A stretch of DNA of 64,000 bases from Sipunculus nudus (lineage: Eukaryota; Annelida; Sipuncula; Golfingiida; Sipunculidae), in the NCBI GenBank assembly GCA_026874595.1, contig CM049310.1:16158058-16222057 (forward strand), given 5' to 3'. The first letter of the stretch is position 1. Each line of letters opens with the position of its first letter. The position numbers and the translations under genes are program-made. Positions 23,650 through 34,637 of this stretch are shown in pieces. Below the pieces are notes generated by a model. It was not told the origin of the DNA. It worked only from the letters and a program-made list of their open reading frames with translations, and did no database searches.

Positions 23650-26317
23650 TTGATAGCTTTACTTTGTACACAACAATGTTTTGTGTACCACTGAGTAGTG
23701 GTGTGGTGTATTGGCCTGCAATAATGAATGCAGTGGCCAAAGATAATGAGTGTCCTTAAGCTTAAATAGTCTATTTTTTCACAACACTGCTTTATGTATC
23801 ACTTAGTGGTAGTGTGATGTATTGGCCTGAGATTATGAGTGTCAACAAAGCTTAAATAGCTTTATCTTGTACACAACACTGTTTTGTGTACCACACAGTG
23901 GTAGTGTGTTGTATTGGCCTGAGATTATGAGTGTCCGCAAAGCTTAAATAGCTTGATCTGTATACAACACTGTTTTGTGTACCACACATTGTTAATGTGA
24001 TGTATTGGCCTGAGATTATGAATGTAAACAAAGCTTTAATAGCTTTATCTTGTACACAACACTATTTTGTGTACCACTCAGTGATAGTGTGTTGTATTGG
24101 CCTGAGATTATGGCTGTCAACAAAGCTTAAATACCTTTATCTTGCACACAACACTGTTTGTGTACCACACAGTGGTAGTGTGTTGTATTGGCCTGAGATG
24201 ATGTGTGTCGACAATGCTTTAATAGCTTTATCTGGTACATAACACTGTTTTGTGTACCACACAGTGGTAGTGTGATGTATTGGCCTGAGATTATGAGTGT
24301 TGACAAAGCTTTAATAGCTTTATCTTGTACACAACACTGTTTTGTGTACCACACAGTAGTAGTGTGATGTATTGGCCTGAGATTATGAGTGTTGACAAAG
24401 CTTTCATAGCCTTATCTGGTACATAACACTGTTTTGTGTACCACACAGTGGTAGTGTGATGTATTGGCCTGAGATTATTAGTGTTGACAAAGCTTTAATA
24501 GCTTTATCTGGTACATAACACTGTTTTGTGTACCACACAGTGGTAGAGTGATGTATTGGCCAGAGATTATTAGTGTTGACAAAGCTTTAATAGCTTTATC
24601 TAGTACACAACACTGTTTTGTGTACCACACAGTGGTAGTGTGATGTATTGGCCTGAGATTATGATTGTTGACATAGCTTTATTTTGTACACACGCACTGT
24701 GTTGTGTACCACACAGTAGCAGTGTGATGTATTGGCCTGAGATTATGAGTGTCCACAAAGTTTTGATAGTTTTTTCTTGTACACAACACAGTTTTTTGTA
24801 CCACACAGTCGTAGTGTATTGGGTTGGCCTGAGATTATGAGTGTCCATGCACATAGTTTTGATAGCTTAATCTTGTACACAACACTGTTTTGTGTACCAC
24901 TCAGTGGTAGTTGATGTATTGGCCTGAGATTATGGTTGTCAACAAAGCTTAAATAGCTTTTTGTACACAACAGTTTTGTGTACCATACAGTGGAAGTGTT
25001 ATGTATTTGCCTGAGATTAAGAGTGTGCATAAAGCTTTAACAGCTTTATCTTGTACCCAACACTTTTGTGTATCCCATAGTGGTTGTGTGATCTATGGGC
25101 CTGAGATTATGAGTGTTGACAAAGCTTTAATAGCTTTATTTTGTACACAACACTGTGTTGTGTACCACACAGTAGCAGTGTGATGTATTGGCCTGAAATT
25201 ATTAGTGTCCACAAAGTTTTGATAGTTTTTTCTTTTACACAACAGTTTTGTGTTCCATGCAGTGGTTGCTTGGCCTGAGATTATGAGTGTCGACAAAGCT
25301 TAAATAACTTGATCTGGTACACAACACTGTTTTGTGTACCACACATTGTTAATGTGATGTATTGGCCTGAGATTATGAATTTCAACAAAGCTTTAACAGC
25401 TTTATCTGGTACACAACACTGTTTTGTGTACCAGTGTCACAGTGGTTGTGTGATGCATGTATTGGCCTGAAATTATGAGTGTCCATAAAGTTTTGATAGC
25501 TTTATTTTGTGCACAACACTGTTTTGTGTACCACACAGTGGTAGTGTGATGTATTAACCTGAGATTATGAGTGTTGACAAAGCTTTAATAGCTTTATTTT
25601 GTACACAACACTGTGTTGTGTACCACACAGTAGCAGTGTGATGTATTGGCCTAAAATTATTAGTGTCCACAAAGTTTTGATAGTTTTTTCTTGTACACAA
25701 CAGTTTTGTGTTCCATGCAGTGGTTGCTTGGCCTGAGATTATGAGTGTCGACAAAGCTTAAATAACTTGATCTGGTACACAACACTGTTTTGTGTACCAC
25801 ACATTGTTAATGTGATGTATTGGCCTGAGATTATGAATGTCAACAAAGCTTTAACAGCTTTATCTGGTACACAACACTGTTTTGTGTACCAGTGTCACAG
25901 TGGTTGTGTGATGCATGTATTGGCCTGAAATTATGAGTGTCCATAAAGTTTTGATAGCTTTATTTTGTGCACAACACTGTTTTGTGTACCACACAGTGGT
26001 AGTGTGATGTATTAACCTGAGATTATGAGTGTTGACAAAGCTTTAATAGCTTTATTTTGAACACAACACTGTGTTGTGTACCACACAGTAGCAGTGTGAT
26101 GTATTGGCCTGAAATTATGAATGTCCACAAAGTTTTGATAGTTTTTTCTTGTACACAACAGTTTTGTGTTCCATGCAGTGGTTGCTTGCATGATGTATTG
26201 GCCTGAGATTATGAGTGTCTGCTTGCATGATGTATTGGCCTGAGATTATGAGTGTCGACAAAGCTTAAATAGCTTGATCTGGTACACAACACTGTTTTGT
26301 GTACCACACAGTGGTAG
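23650..26317 (+). repeat. 92-bp satellite array (left part)
   Basis: Monomers contain TGATGTATTGGCCTGAGATT, ACAAAGCTTTAATAGCTTTA and TTTTGTGTACCACACAGTGG, repeating every 92 bp (for example 24271, 24363, 24455), about 29 monomers. In the right part a higher-order unit of five monomers (461 bp) is visible: near-identical blocks start at about 25093, 25554 and 26015. The monomer resembles one half of the Helentron-like core (a GATGTATTGGCCTGA segment is also in family B near 42345). The array is interrupted at 26318 by the LTR retrotransposon. Confidence 0.92.
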
Positions 26318-26461
26318 TGTTGAGGGTTGATGTAAGCGGCCCGGGGATGGAGGATAGAAGTGGCCCTGGCGGGTTTGCGGTAGATGTAATAACGTTGATC
26401 AGTAATAAACGCATGACAAGTGTACGGACGTTGTTTTAGGTATTACACAGACAACCTAACA
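26318..26461 (+). repeat. 5' LTR (144 bp)
   Basis: It begins TGTTGAGGGTTGATG and ends ACAACCTAACA. It matches the 3' LTR at 139 of 144 positions (five substitutions, no gaps), so the insertion is fairly recent. It is unusually short for a Ty3/gypsy LTR; I see no obvious TATA box inside. Confidence 0.93.
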
Positions 26462-26464
26462 GCT

Positions 26465-26479
26465 TGGTGTCAGAGTTGG
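26465..26479 (+). other. Primer binding site
   Basis: TGGTGTCAGAGTTGG starts 3 bp after the LTR. The first bases (TGGTGTCAG) match the complement of many tRNA-Leu 3' ends including CCA, so tRNA-Leu priming is the likely reading. The exact tRNA isoacceptor cannot be fixed by eye. Confidence 0.6.
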
Positions 26480-26481
26480 AC

Positions 26482-27322
26482 ATGTCGAAATCAAATCCTC
26501 TAAAGCTTACGCTCACCATGTGTGAGGACAAACAGGAATCAGTCGAGCTATGGCTCGAGCAGTTCAATGACTGGTGTATCTTACAGGGATGGCACGACAC
26601 ATCAAAAGAAACTACAGACAGAAATCACTGGAAACCTGAAAATTATGCATGTGAGATAAGTGCATTTTGTCTGTCACTGCCCATAGACATTTTAAGAATG
26701 ATCAAATCTACAATAGTGCCTTCTATGACTACAGCACCAGGACCTGGATGAAACTTACGTCGGCTATCCATGGTTATGGCAGACAAAGCTGCTGGCTCAC
26801 TACTCAAGTCAGGATATTGTACTGGCGGAAAGAATGACATTTATGGAAACCTGTAAACAAAAACCGCAGGAATCGATAGCAGAATTTGAGGCAAGGTGTA
26901 AGTATCACGGCACAAAATGTGAGTACAATAAAATGCAAAACCCTGAACAAGAACTTATCCGGGATAGATTTGTAACTGGAATCTTTGATGATAAACTTAG
27001 AGCACAGTTACTAAGCCATAAAAAAGATGATGGGACTATTTTCACCCTCTCTGAAGTCATTGATCATGCTAAACAGTGGGAAGCAGCTAATAAAATAAAC
27101 ACTTTAGTCATGGAATCTGCCTGTACTGTCACCACTGACGAACATGTAAACTACACCACTGCCAAGTCAAAATTACCTAGTGCTAGAGCTGTGTCTTACT
27201 GTGGCTACTGTGGTGCAGATGAACAACATTCCAGAAAAACCTGCCCAGCAGGTAAACCTGGTGTTTACTGCAGAAAATGTTATGGGCCCCAATCATTTTG
27301 CTGTGGTTTGTCGAAGCCATAA
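26482..27322 (+). pseudogene. gag-like region with one frameshift
   Basis: The first ATG is at 26482 (MSKSNPLKLTLTMCEDKQ...). The frame closes at 26751 and coding continues one frame over from about 26834 (MTFMETCKQKPQESIAEFEARC...), consistent with an indel between 26690 and 26830. The second part has a capsid-like, charged helical stretch, then a CCHC knuckle CGYCGADEQHSRKTC (CX2CX5HX4C) near 27200-27245. The CX2C half of a second knuckle (CRKC) follows before the frame ends at 27322. The product would be the nucleocapsid/capsid that packages element RNA. Confidence 0.8.
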
Positions 27323-28565
27323 GGATAAATTTAAAACTCAGTGGTTGGCTAAGCAGAAAGTCACAAAGAAACAGGTCAATGTCCTGAATCATCAAAGTGA
27401 CACTAGTACAAGTGATGATGATAATGGTTATCAACATCAATATACTCTATCCTTAGAACATGTAACACAGGACATAAACACAGTTATTCAAATACCACGC
27501 AAACTGTACACAGTGCTCTCATTGTCCCTGACTGGTACTAATTTTATTGATGTTGAATTACAAGTTGACACAGCAGCCACTTGTAATACCATGCCTGTGT
27601 CAACTTATCTCAAACTAGGAAAATTTGAGGATCTTCGCCCATCTTGCTCTAGACTCCAGTCTTACTCAGGTGATAATATCACTCCCACAGGCAAAATCAT
27701 GCTTGTACATGAAATGTCTAACAAATTCATGACAATGGACTTCGAAGTCGTAGATACTTCAGCCAGTCGTCACAACAAACCTGCATTACTTGGTTTAACA
27801 GATGCCATGAAATTGGGACTGGTGGACTATGATGAGACTCATGTGTACTCGCCAAATAAATCTCCACCAACTGTTTCAGTCCGGAAATGTGATGTTAGTA
27901 GTGATAACGATACTAATTCCAGTGTGCTCCACCTTAAGGGGGCCATCGCCCCAATGTCACAAGAGTTATCAGCTGGTTTCTCACTTGGACATTTGAAGGA
28001 GGAAGATATCATTCACAAATTTGGTGAAAATTTCAAGGGTCTAGGCCAGATTGGAAAATCAGTCTCCTTTGTTATGAACTCGACTGTACCTGTTCATGCC
28101 CCGGTTCATCGTATCCCAGTTGGTAAACGAGATAAGGTGAAACAGAAACTTGATGAAATGGTTACTGCAGGCAAAATAGCTAAGGTTGATGAACCCACCA
28201 ATTGGTGCTCAAATATGACTGTTGTTGAGAAAATAAAACCAAATGGTGAGATCAAATTGAGACTATGTCTAGATCCCAGTCAAACAATTAATAAGGCAAT
28301 AATTGTCCCAAAGTACACAATTCCAACGCTACAAGAGGTTTTGCCCAGCTTATGTGCTGATTACAAGTGCTTTAGCATCATGGACGCTTTAGATGGCTTC
28401 ACGCAAGTACCTCTGTACTATGAATCCAGTATGGCAACGACTATGCAAACACCTTGGGGTCAGTACCGATGGCTACATCTTCCATATGGGGTCTCATCAG
28501 CCCCAGAAGAATTTCAAAAAAGGATTCATGAGGCCCTCGATGGTTTGCAGGCATCATCAGCATAG
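27180..28565 (+). CDS. pol, first segment: protease and N-terminal reverse transcriptase
   Basis: 461-codon frame, +1 relative to gag and overlapping it; roughly the first 33 codons are overlap. The HFAVVC part of the second zinc knuckle lies in this frame. The aspartic protease motif is VDTAATCNT at residues 129-137 (catalytic Asp130; DTA rather than the common DSG/DTG). RT fingers and palm run from about residue 280, with RLCLDPSQTINK, FSIMDALDGFTQVPL (first catalytic Asp) and LPYGVSSAPEEFQ (residues 434-446). The frame stops at 28563-28565, just before the second RT aspartates, because of a small indel around 28541-28551. Similar proteins are commonly annotated as K02A2.6-like in invertebrate genomes. 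Confidence 0.88.
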   Translation: MLELCLTVATVVQMNNIPEKPAQQVNLVFTAENVMGPNHFAVVCRSHKDKFKTQWLAKQKVTKKQVNVLNHQSDTSTSDDDNGYQHQYTLSLEHVTQDINTVIQIPRKLYTVLSLSLTGTNFIDVELQVDTAATCNTMPVSTYLKLGKFEDLRPSCSRLQSYSGDNITPTGKIMLVHEMSNKFMTMDFEVVDTSASRHNKPALLGLTDAMKLGLVDYDETHVYSPNKSPPTVSVRKCDVSSDNDTNSSVLHLKGAIAPMSQELSAGFSLGHLKEEDIIHKFGENFKGLGQIGKSVSFVMNSTVPVHAPVHRIPVGKRDKVKQKLDEMVTAGKIAKVDEPTNWCSNMTVVEKIKPNGEIKLRLCLDPSQTINKAIIVPKYTIPTLQEVLPSLCADYKCFSIMDALDGFTQVPLYYESSMATTMQTPWGQYRWLHLPYGVSSAPEEFQKRIHEALDGLQASSA

Positions 28566-30934
28566 CAGATGACATTCTGATTTATGGCTTGGGCAGCACA
28601 CAGGAAGAGGCCAATATTGATCATGACCGGAATCTCCTTGCTGTCATGGAGCAAGCTAAACAGCACAACCTCAAGCTCAACCCTAATAAAATCCAGTTCA
28701 AGTTGAAGAAAATTTCCTTCATGGGAATGAACCTGACTGAAGATGGCATTACTCCAGACCCCCGAAAAGTGCAGGCCATCAGTGACATGCCACAACCTGC
28801 TAACAAACAGGCTCTACAGAGATTTATTGGTATGGTGACCTACCTCAATAGCTTTTGCCCAGCACTAGCCACAGTCATACACCCACTACACCAGCTTGTC
28901 CGTCTGGATACACAGTTTGTCTGGTCTTCTGTCCATGATGCAGCTTTCAACAAAGCTAAGGAACTTATTACTGGTGCCCCATGCCTCGCATATTTTGATC
29001 ATTCCAAACCCATTACTCTTCAGGTCGATGCTTCTGACACAGGTCTCGGTGGTGCATTATTACAGCCTAACAACGGTGGCAAACTTCAACCAGTCACCTT
29101 CAGCTCATGTACCATGCGCCCAAACGAGATCATGTGGGCTCAGATCGAGAAAGAAGCCCTCGCTATCTGTGCTGCCTGTTCAAAATGGGACTTATGGCTC
29201 TACGGCAAACAAGTAACTGTAGTTACAGATCACCAGCCTCTGGAGAGGATCTTCAAAAAACCAATTTCTAAAGCTCCAAGGAGGCTTCAGAAGCTTATGC
29301 TCCGGCTGCAACGGTATTCTTTGCATGTTGTATACAAAAAAGGCAGCACACTAGTCCTGGCAGATACTTTGTCTAGAGCTCCATTACCTGAATTGAATGA
29401 CTGCAAAGAAACAAATTTCCAGCTCTTCCGATTAGAAGTTGAAGACTTGGGTGCCCGACCTAATGTTCAACTCGCCTCTAAAACTACCCAAGCCTTGCAA
29501 CAAGCAACAAACACGGACCCAATCATGTCAGAGCTGACCAAAGTGATTTGTACTGGTTGGCCTAAGGACAAATCCAGACTAGCTCTAGGCTTGACCCCTT
29601 ACTGGTGCTATAGGGATGAAATGTCAGTAACAAATGGTATTGTATATCGTGGTCTACAAGCCGTTGTTCCTCAGTGTATGCAAAAACAAATGTTGCAAAA
29701 GGTTCATCAGTCTCACCTTGGTGCGGAAAGCAATATAAGAATGTGCAAGGACATTATCTTTTGGCCAGGTATGCAAGCTGCAATAAAGGATGTTTGCAAC
29801 AACTGTAGTAAATGTGCTCAGTATGCATCACAACATCAAAATGAACCTATGCGCTCTCAACCTATCCCTGAGTATCCCTGGCAGTTTGTCAGCCAGGATC
29901 TTTTTCATACAGACCAAGGGGAATACCTAGTTATAGTGGATCATTATTCAGATTTTATTGAAGTCGACAAACTGGATAGTACCCTGTCGTCGACGATTAT
30001 TGAGCATTCCAAAGGTCATTTTGCACGTAATGGGATTCCAGAAGTCCTTTTAAGTGACAACGGGCCACAGTTCATCAGTACAGAGTTTACTGCGTTTTGT
30101 GATTTGTATGGAATTACACATATCACATCGTCTCCATACTGGCCGAAGGGAAATGGTAAAGCAGAATCGGCTGTAAAAGTCATTAAAACACTGATGAAAA
30201 AATCCAGCTACTTCCACCTTGCACTTCATGATTATAGGAACACGGCTCAGCAAGGCCATACTTTGAGTCCAGCACAACGGTCTATGTCACGACGGCTTAG
30301 AGGCTTGCTCCCCATCAGTAAACAGCTGCTTACTCCTGACTCCTCCAACATGGTTCAAATCAAGATAGCCCAAAAGCGTCAGAAGGCCAAAACGTATTAT
30401 GATCGCACAACTGGACACAGTCTTCCGCCAGTGTCGTGTGGTGATTTTGTATATACCAAGCCGGCTCCTCATCACAAAGTAAAAACATGGAATTATGGTT
30501 TGGTAAGTGACAGCCCAGCTCCTAATTCCTATGTGGTTGACACACAGTCTGGAACTGTGCGTCGAAATCGCGCACAGATCCGTCTGGCAGCCCCACCTGT
30601 GACTACTGCATATATACCACAGTCTTGGACTTCTCCTACAAGAAAGAGTGTTTCTCAATCGTCAAATCTTGACCCATCTATGCTTTTATCTAGCTCAACT
30701 GATCATGAGCCTGAGCCACAAGGGGGTACAAATACCCTGGGATTCCAAGATTTGACCAATCCCGCTCAGAGCTCTAATGGTGATGCCTCTCCATCGTTTC
30801 CCATTGATGTAAATGCTCGCTTGGAGGTAGTGTCGCAGCCTGCCGCTCCTACGCCTACCTCGTGCTCTACTGTTGTATATACCACCAAGTCAGGAAGAGC
30901 AGTTTGGAGACCACGTGTGTTTGATCCCTCCTAA
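28553..30934 (+). CDS. pol, second segment: RT palm, RNase H, integrase
   Basis: This frame is open from the RT active site ISIADDILIYG (Asp-Asp at 28568-28573) to the stop at 30934 without interruption. Numbering from codon 28589: RNase H about 142-265 with DASDTG (Asp147), IEKEALAI (Glu187 or Glu189), TDHQPL (Asp214) and LADTLSR (Asp259). The integrase zinc domain has His373/His376 and CX2C in CNNCSKC (403-409). The catalytic core has Asp437 (QDLF), Asp490 (LSDNGPQF) and Glu526 (GKAESAVK), with exactly 35 residues between the last two (D35E). The C-terminal part has a GDFVYTKPAP segment like the usual basic tail; no chromodomain is seen. This segment looks intact; only the junction with the first pol segment is broken. 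Confidence 0.92.
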   Translation: MISIADDILIYGLGSTQEEANIDHDRNLLAVMEQAKQHNLKLNPNKIQFKLKKISFMGMNLTEDGITPDPRKVQAISDMPQPANKQALQRFIGMVTYLNSFCPALATVIHPLHQLVRLDTQFVWSSVHDAAFNKAKELITGAPCLAYFDHSKPITLQVDASDTGLGGALLQPNNGGKLQPVTFSSCTMRPNEIMWAQIEKEALAICAACSKWDLWLYGKQVTVVTDHQPLERIFKKPISKAPRRLQKLMLRLQRYSLHVVYKKGSTLVLADTLSRAPLPELNDCKETNFQLFRLEVEDLGARPNVQLASKTTQALQQATNTDPIMSELTKVICTGWPKDKSRLALGLTPYWCYRDEMSVTNGIVYRGLQAVVPQCMQKQMLQKVHQSHLGAESNIRMCKDIIFWPGMQAAIKDVCNNCSKCAQYASQHQNEPMRSQPIPEYPWQFVSQDLFHTDQGEYLVIVDHYSDFIEVDKLDSTLSSTIIEHSKGHFARNGIPEVLLSDNGPQFISTEFTAFCDLYGITHITSSPYWPKGNGKAESAVKVIKTLMKKSSYFHLALHDYRNTAQQGHTLSPAQRSMSRRLRGLLPISKQLLTPDSSNMVQIKIAQKRQKAKTYYDRTTGHSLPPVSCGDFVYTKPAPHHKVKTWNYGLVSDSPAPNSYVVDTQSGTVRRNRAQIRLAAPPVTTAYIPQSWTSPTRKSVSQSSNLDPSMLLSSSTDHEPEPQGGTNTLGFQDLTNPAQSSNGDASPSFPIDVNARLEVVSQPAAPTPTSCSTVVYTTKSGRAVWRPRVFDPS

Positions 30935-31107
30935 AGTAATACTGATTCTTGTTTTCATTCATTTAAATGAGTGTTTTACTGTTAATATGACAAAGACTGA
31001 AAGTGTTCTCTGTGGTTTCCACATCTTGAACTGCTTTGACTCTGATTTTACTAGTATCGGGTAATTTTCGTTCTGTGATAATAACATGCACTTTTTTTCC
31101 CTTAATA

Positions 31108-31116
31108 AAGGGGGGA
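31108..31116 (+). other. Polypurine tract
   Basis: AAGGGGGGA lies immediately upstream of the 3' LTR TGTTGAGG. This is the expected plus-strand primer for reverse transcription. Confidence 0.8.
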
Positions 31117-31260
31117 TGTTGAGGGTTGATGTAAGCAGCCCGGGGATGGAGGATAGAAGCAGCCCTGGCGGGTTAGCGGTAGATGTAATAACGTTGATCA
31201 GTAATAAATGCATGACAAGTGTACGGACGTTGTTTTAGGTATTACACAGACAACCTAACA
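31117..31260 (+). repeat. 3' LTR (144 bp)
   Basis: Same length and ends as the 5' LTR, with five differences. The satellite resumes directly at 31261. Confidence 0.93.
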
Positions 31261-31505
31261 ACTGTAGTGCGATGTATTGGCCTGAGATTATGAGTGTCAA
31301 CAAATCTTTTATAGCTTTCAGTATCTTGTACACAACAGTTTTGTGTACCACTCAGTGGTAGTGTGATGTATTGGCCTGAGATTATGAGTGTCCACAAAGC
31401 ATCAACAGCTTTGTCTTGGACACAACAGTGTAGTGTGTGATGTATTAAACTGAGGTTATGAGTGAGGACAATATTTGATAGCTTCATCTTGTACACAGTA
31501 TTGGT
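31261..31505 (+). repeat. 92-bp satellite array (right part)
   Basis: About two and a half diverged monomers (TGATGTATTGGCCTGAGATT, GTACACAACAG) continue the array displaced by the retrotransposon. The last monomer runs into TATTGGTGGTGCCACCTAC, the palindrome context of Helentron-like cores, which marks the likely origin of the satellite. Confidence 0.85.
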
Positions 31506-32820
31506 GGTGCCACCTACAATTGCTTTCATGTGGTTATTATTATTTCATATAAAATAGATGGATGTATTTCATGAGTGGTTTGAGATATTGCCATGAAGTG
31601 TTTGCATAATAGATGATCACTGATCTATTGTGCAGTTGATTTAACATCCTTGTCTCGGTTGCATGTTAATTCAGGATGGTTTGATCTCTCATCCTTAAAT
31701 GTTGTATATATTTGCAAAATTTTATTACTTTATCATGGCACAAGATTGGTGATGCCACCTATAATGTTTTGTGTCGTTTGTACGGTCATATTTTATTTTT
31801 TATGTTTGAATTTTCCTGATCATTTTGATGTTTGTACCTGAAGTTTGAAATGCACTGTGTTTTTCATTTGTTGTGTTTTAAGTTGATTAAAAAAGTATAA
31901 AAAAATCAAAATAAAATTCAAATTGCTATAAAAAAGGTTTTTTGCTTTCCAGAAATATTAGTTTTAAACTTGCTATTTATTGAGGTGTACTTGTCATCTT
32001 GTATATATGTACCTGTTTCATATAAATGTTTCACTGATACGTTTTGTACAATAAGACAGTTCACACTTTTTGTAGTATTGTTCTTATGACAAAATACAGA
32101 TATAGATGAGATGTACAGTCCTGTTGTATAAAAAAGGCTTATGAAAAAAAAAAATGTTCCTCAGATTAAACAAGTTCGGTTTCTTTTGGAATTGATAGGG
32201 TATTAGAGTGGTATGCTTAAAAGTATGGAATTTTATTTGTTTGTATTGCTAAATTATATAAATTGACATATGAAGCTGAAACTGAAAATCATGTTAAACA
32301 ATTTTCTTATTTAATCAATGATTTATATTCATTAAAAAATCTCTTGAGGTGTGGTATTGTTTCCTTGTAAATTGCTATACTGCTGACCTGTAAATGTACC
32401 AATGATCTTTGTGTGGTTATCGGAGCATCAAGGCCCATTGGTCACTTGTTTGTAAATTTTGTATTCTTTGTTGCCTTTGTTTAAAAAAAAATAGCAAGAA
32501 AAAAATTGGTGTTCATGTCGTCTCCCCTCCCATGTGGGAGAGATGCAAATGGTGTTTGTCTGTTTTTCTAAAGAACACAAAAACACAATTTTCTTGTTTA
32601 ATGAAATTAGACATTTGAATTGATTTACCTGTATCTTAGATGGATTTGATAACCACCTTGAACTTCAGGGACATGTAAATGAAAAAAAAGTGTGGACCTC
32701 CTAATTGCATCTGCCAAAATGAAGTTTTACAGCAGTTTTCACGTGGATATGTTTTCTACCACAGTTGTTGCCAGAGAATGCCTATGAGACCCTTGGACTG
32801 ATTTTATCAAAACCAATCAT
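31506..32820. other. No recognised feature
   Basis: AT-rich unique DNA. The first 350 bp has faint core-like segments (GGTGATGCCACCTATAATG near 31748). No gene is seen. Confidence 0.45.
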
Positions 32821-32821
32821 A

Positions 32822-34637
32822 ACTAGAATACGGGTAGTCGACAAGCAACTACTTGTATCCGCCTAAATCAGAGTGGAACGGGTGAAGTGTTGCATATTAG
32901 CATGGATGTCTGCAGCCAAATTGTGTATGTAGGTTGCGCTACCTACCAAAAAATCCAAAAAGCTCTATACACATGCAAAACTTTGGCCCAATCGGTCAAA
33001 CGGTTCCCAAGATATGAGCTTGGATATCTGCTGCATAAACTAGAATGCAGGTGGCGCCACCTGTCATAAAATCAAGAGAGCTGTCGGGGATGTATAAACT
33101 TGCAAAATTTAAGGCAGATATGTCAAACCACTGCCGAGATATGAGTGATTTTATCCCATGGCAGACAAACAGATGGGAGCTGTGCAAACATGGCTGCAGG
33201 TGGCGCCACCAGTTTTATGTATGATAAAGAGCTATGTGAGATTTATACACATGCAAAATTTTGGCCCAATCGGTCAAACGGTTCCCTAGATATGAGCTTG
33301 GATGTCTGGAGCGTAAACTTGATTGTAGGTGGCGCCACCTGTCATAAAATCAGAAAAGCTATCCAGGATGTATAAGCATGCCGAATTTCAGGTGAATTGG
33401 TCAAACCACTGCAGAGATATGAGTGATTTTAACCCAAGGCAGACGAACAGATGGACACTGTGCAAACATGGTTGCAGGTGGTGCCACCATTTTCGGTGTA
33501 TGTTATAAAGCTCTCCAAGGGCTACATTTTTGCAAAACAATTTTCCTGATCGGTCAAACGGTTCCTGAGATATGAGCTTGGATGTCTGCAGCGTAAACGT
33601 GAATGTAGGTGGCGCCACCTGTCATAAAATCAGAAAAGCTATCCAGGATGTATACGCATGCCAAATTTCAGGTGAATTAGTCAAGTCACTGCAGAGATAT
33701 GAGTGATTTTAACCGAAGGCAGACAAACAGATGGACACTGTGCATACATGGTTGCAGGTAGCGCCACCATTTTTGGTGTATGTTATAAAGCTCTCCTAGG
33801 GCTACATTTGTGCAAAAGAATTTTCCTGATCGGTCAAACGGTTCCCGAGATATGAGCTTTGATGTCTGCAGCGTAAACGTGAATGTAGGTGGCGCCACCT
33901 GTCATAAAATCAGAAAAGCTATCCAGGATGTATACGCATGCCCAATTTCAGGTGAATTAGTCAAGTCACTGCAGAGATATGAGTGATTTTAACCCAAGGC
34001 AGACGAACAGATGGACACTGTGCAAACATGGTTGCAGGTGGCGCCACCATTTTTGGTGTATGTTATAAAGCTCTCCAAGGGCTACATTTGTGCAAAAGAA
34101 TTTTCCTGATCGGTCAAACGGTTCCCGAGATATGAGCTTGGATGTCTGCAGTGTAAACGTGAATGTAGGTGGCGCCACCTGTCATAAAATCAGAAAAGCT
34201 ATCCAGGATGTTTACGCATGCCCAATTTCAGGTGAATTAGTCAAGTCACTGCAGAGATATGAGTGATTTTAACCCAAGGCAGACGAACAGATGGACACTG
34301 TGCAAACATGGTTGCAGGTGGCGCCACCATTTTTGGTGTATGTTATAAAGCTCTCCAAGGGCTACATTTGTGCAAAAAAATTTTCCAGATCGGTCAAACG
34401 CTTCCCGAGATATGTGGGTTTATGTGTGGAAACAGACGCACAAACGGACGCAGAGTGCAAAGGAAAGGTCAGAGGTCAAAACAAAATCAGGGCGCAGCAG
34501 TTCACATGTGACCCGAACATAATCCCAGGATTCGGAAAATTCCGCCCAGCGGTTACGGAGGAGTTCTCCGGACACCTACGCGGCGGAGGCGGCCAGCTGA
34601 AACATAGTATCCGCAAAACTCTGTTTTGGCGGATACA
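32822..34637 (-). mobile_element. Family A Helentron-like element, minus strand, five core subunits
   Basis: Reverse-oriented copy. The CTAGT end and hairpin (complement at 32822-32848) are at the left. Five 280-bp core subunits follow. The leader, the shortened CCG-type tract (about 34580-34590) and the 5' terminus with hairpin (ending GGCGGATACA, 34630-34637) are at the right. Several palindromes are perfect GGTGGCGCCACC (33614, 33890, 34170). The flanking base is A on both sides, i.e. T|T on the element strand. Confidence 0.85.

Larger units (their letters stand above)
26318..31260 (+). mobile_element. Ty3/gypsy LTR retrotransposon
   Basis: A nearly full-length element of 4.94 kb. It has 144-bp LTRs with TG...CA ends, a primer binding site 3 bp after the 5' LTR, gag-like sequence with zinc knuckles, protease, reverse transcriptase, RNase H and integrase in that order, and a purine tract before the 3' LTR. 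The domain order RT-RNase H-integrase defines Ty3/gypsy. Frameshifts in gag and at the RT catalytic motif mean this copy is probably not autonomous. It sits inside the 92-bp satellite. No clean target duplication is visible: GTAG abuts the left LTR, while GTAG lies 3 bp from the right LTR. Confidence 0.93.

Noticed and set aside
23997-25754. Short frames in the 92-bp satellite
   Set aside because: 92 is not divisible by three, frames change every monomer, and there is no conserved product.
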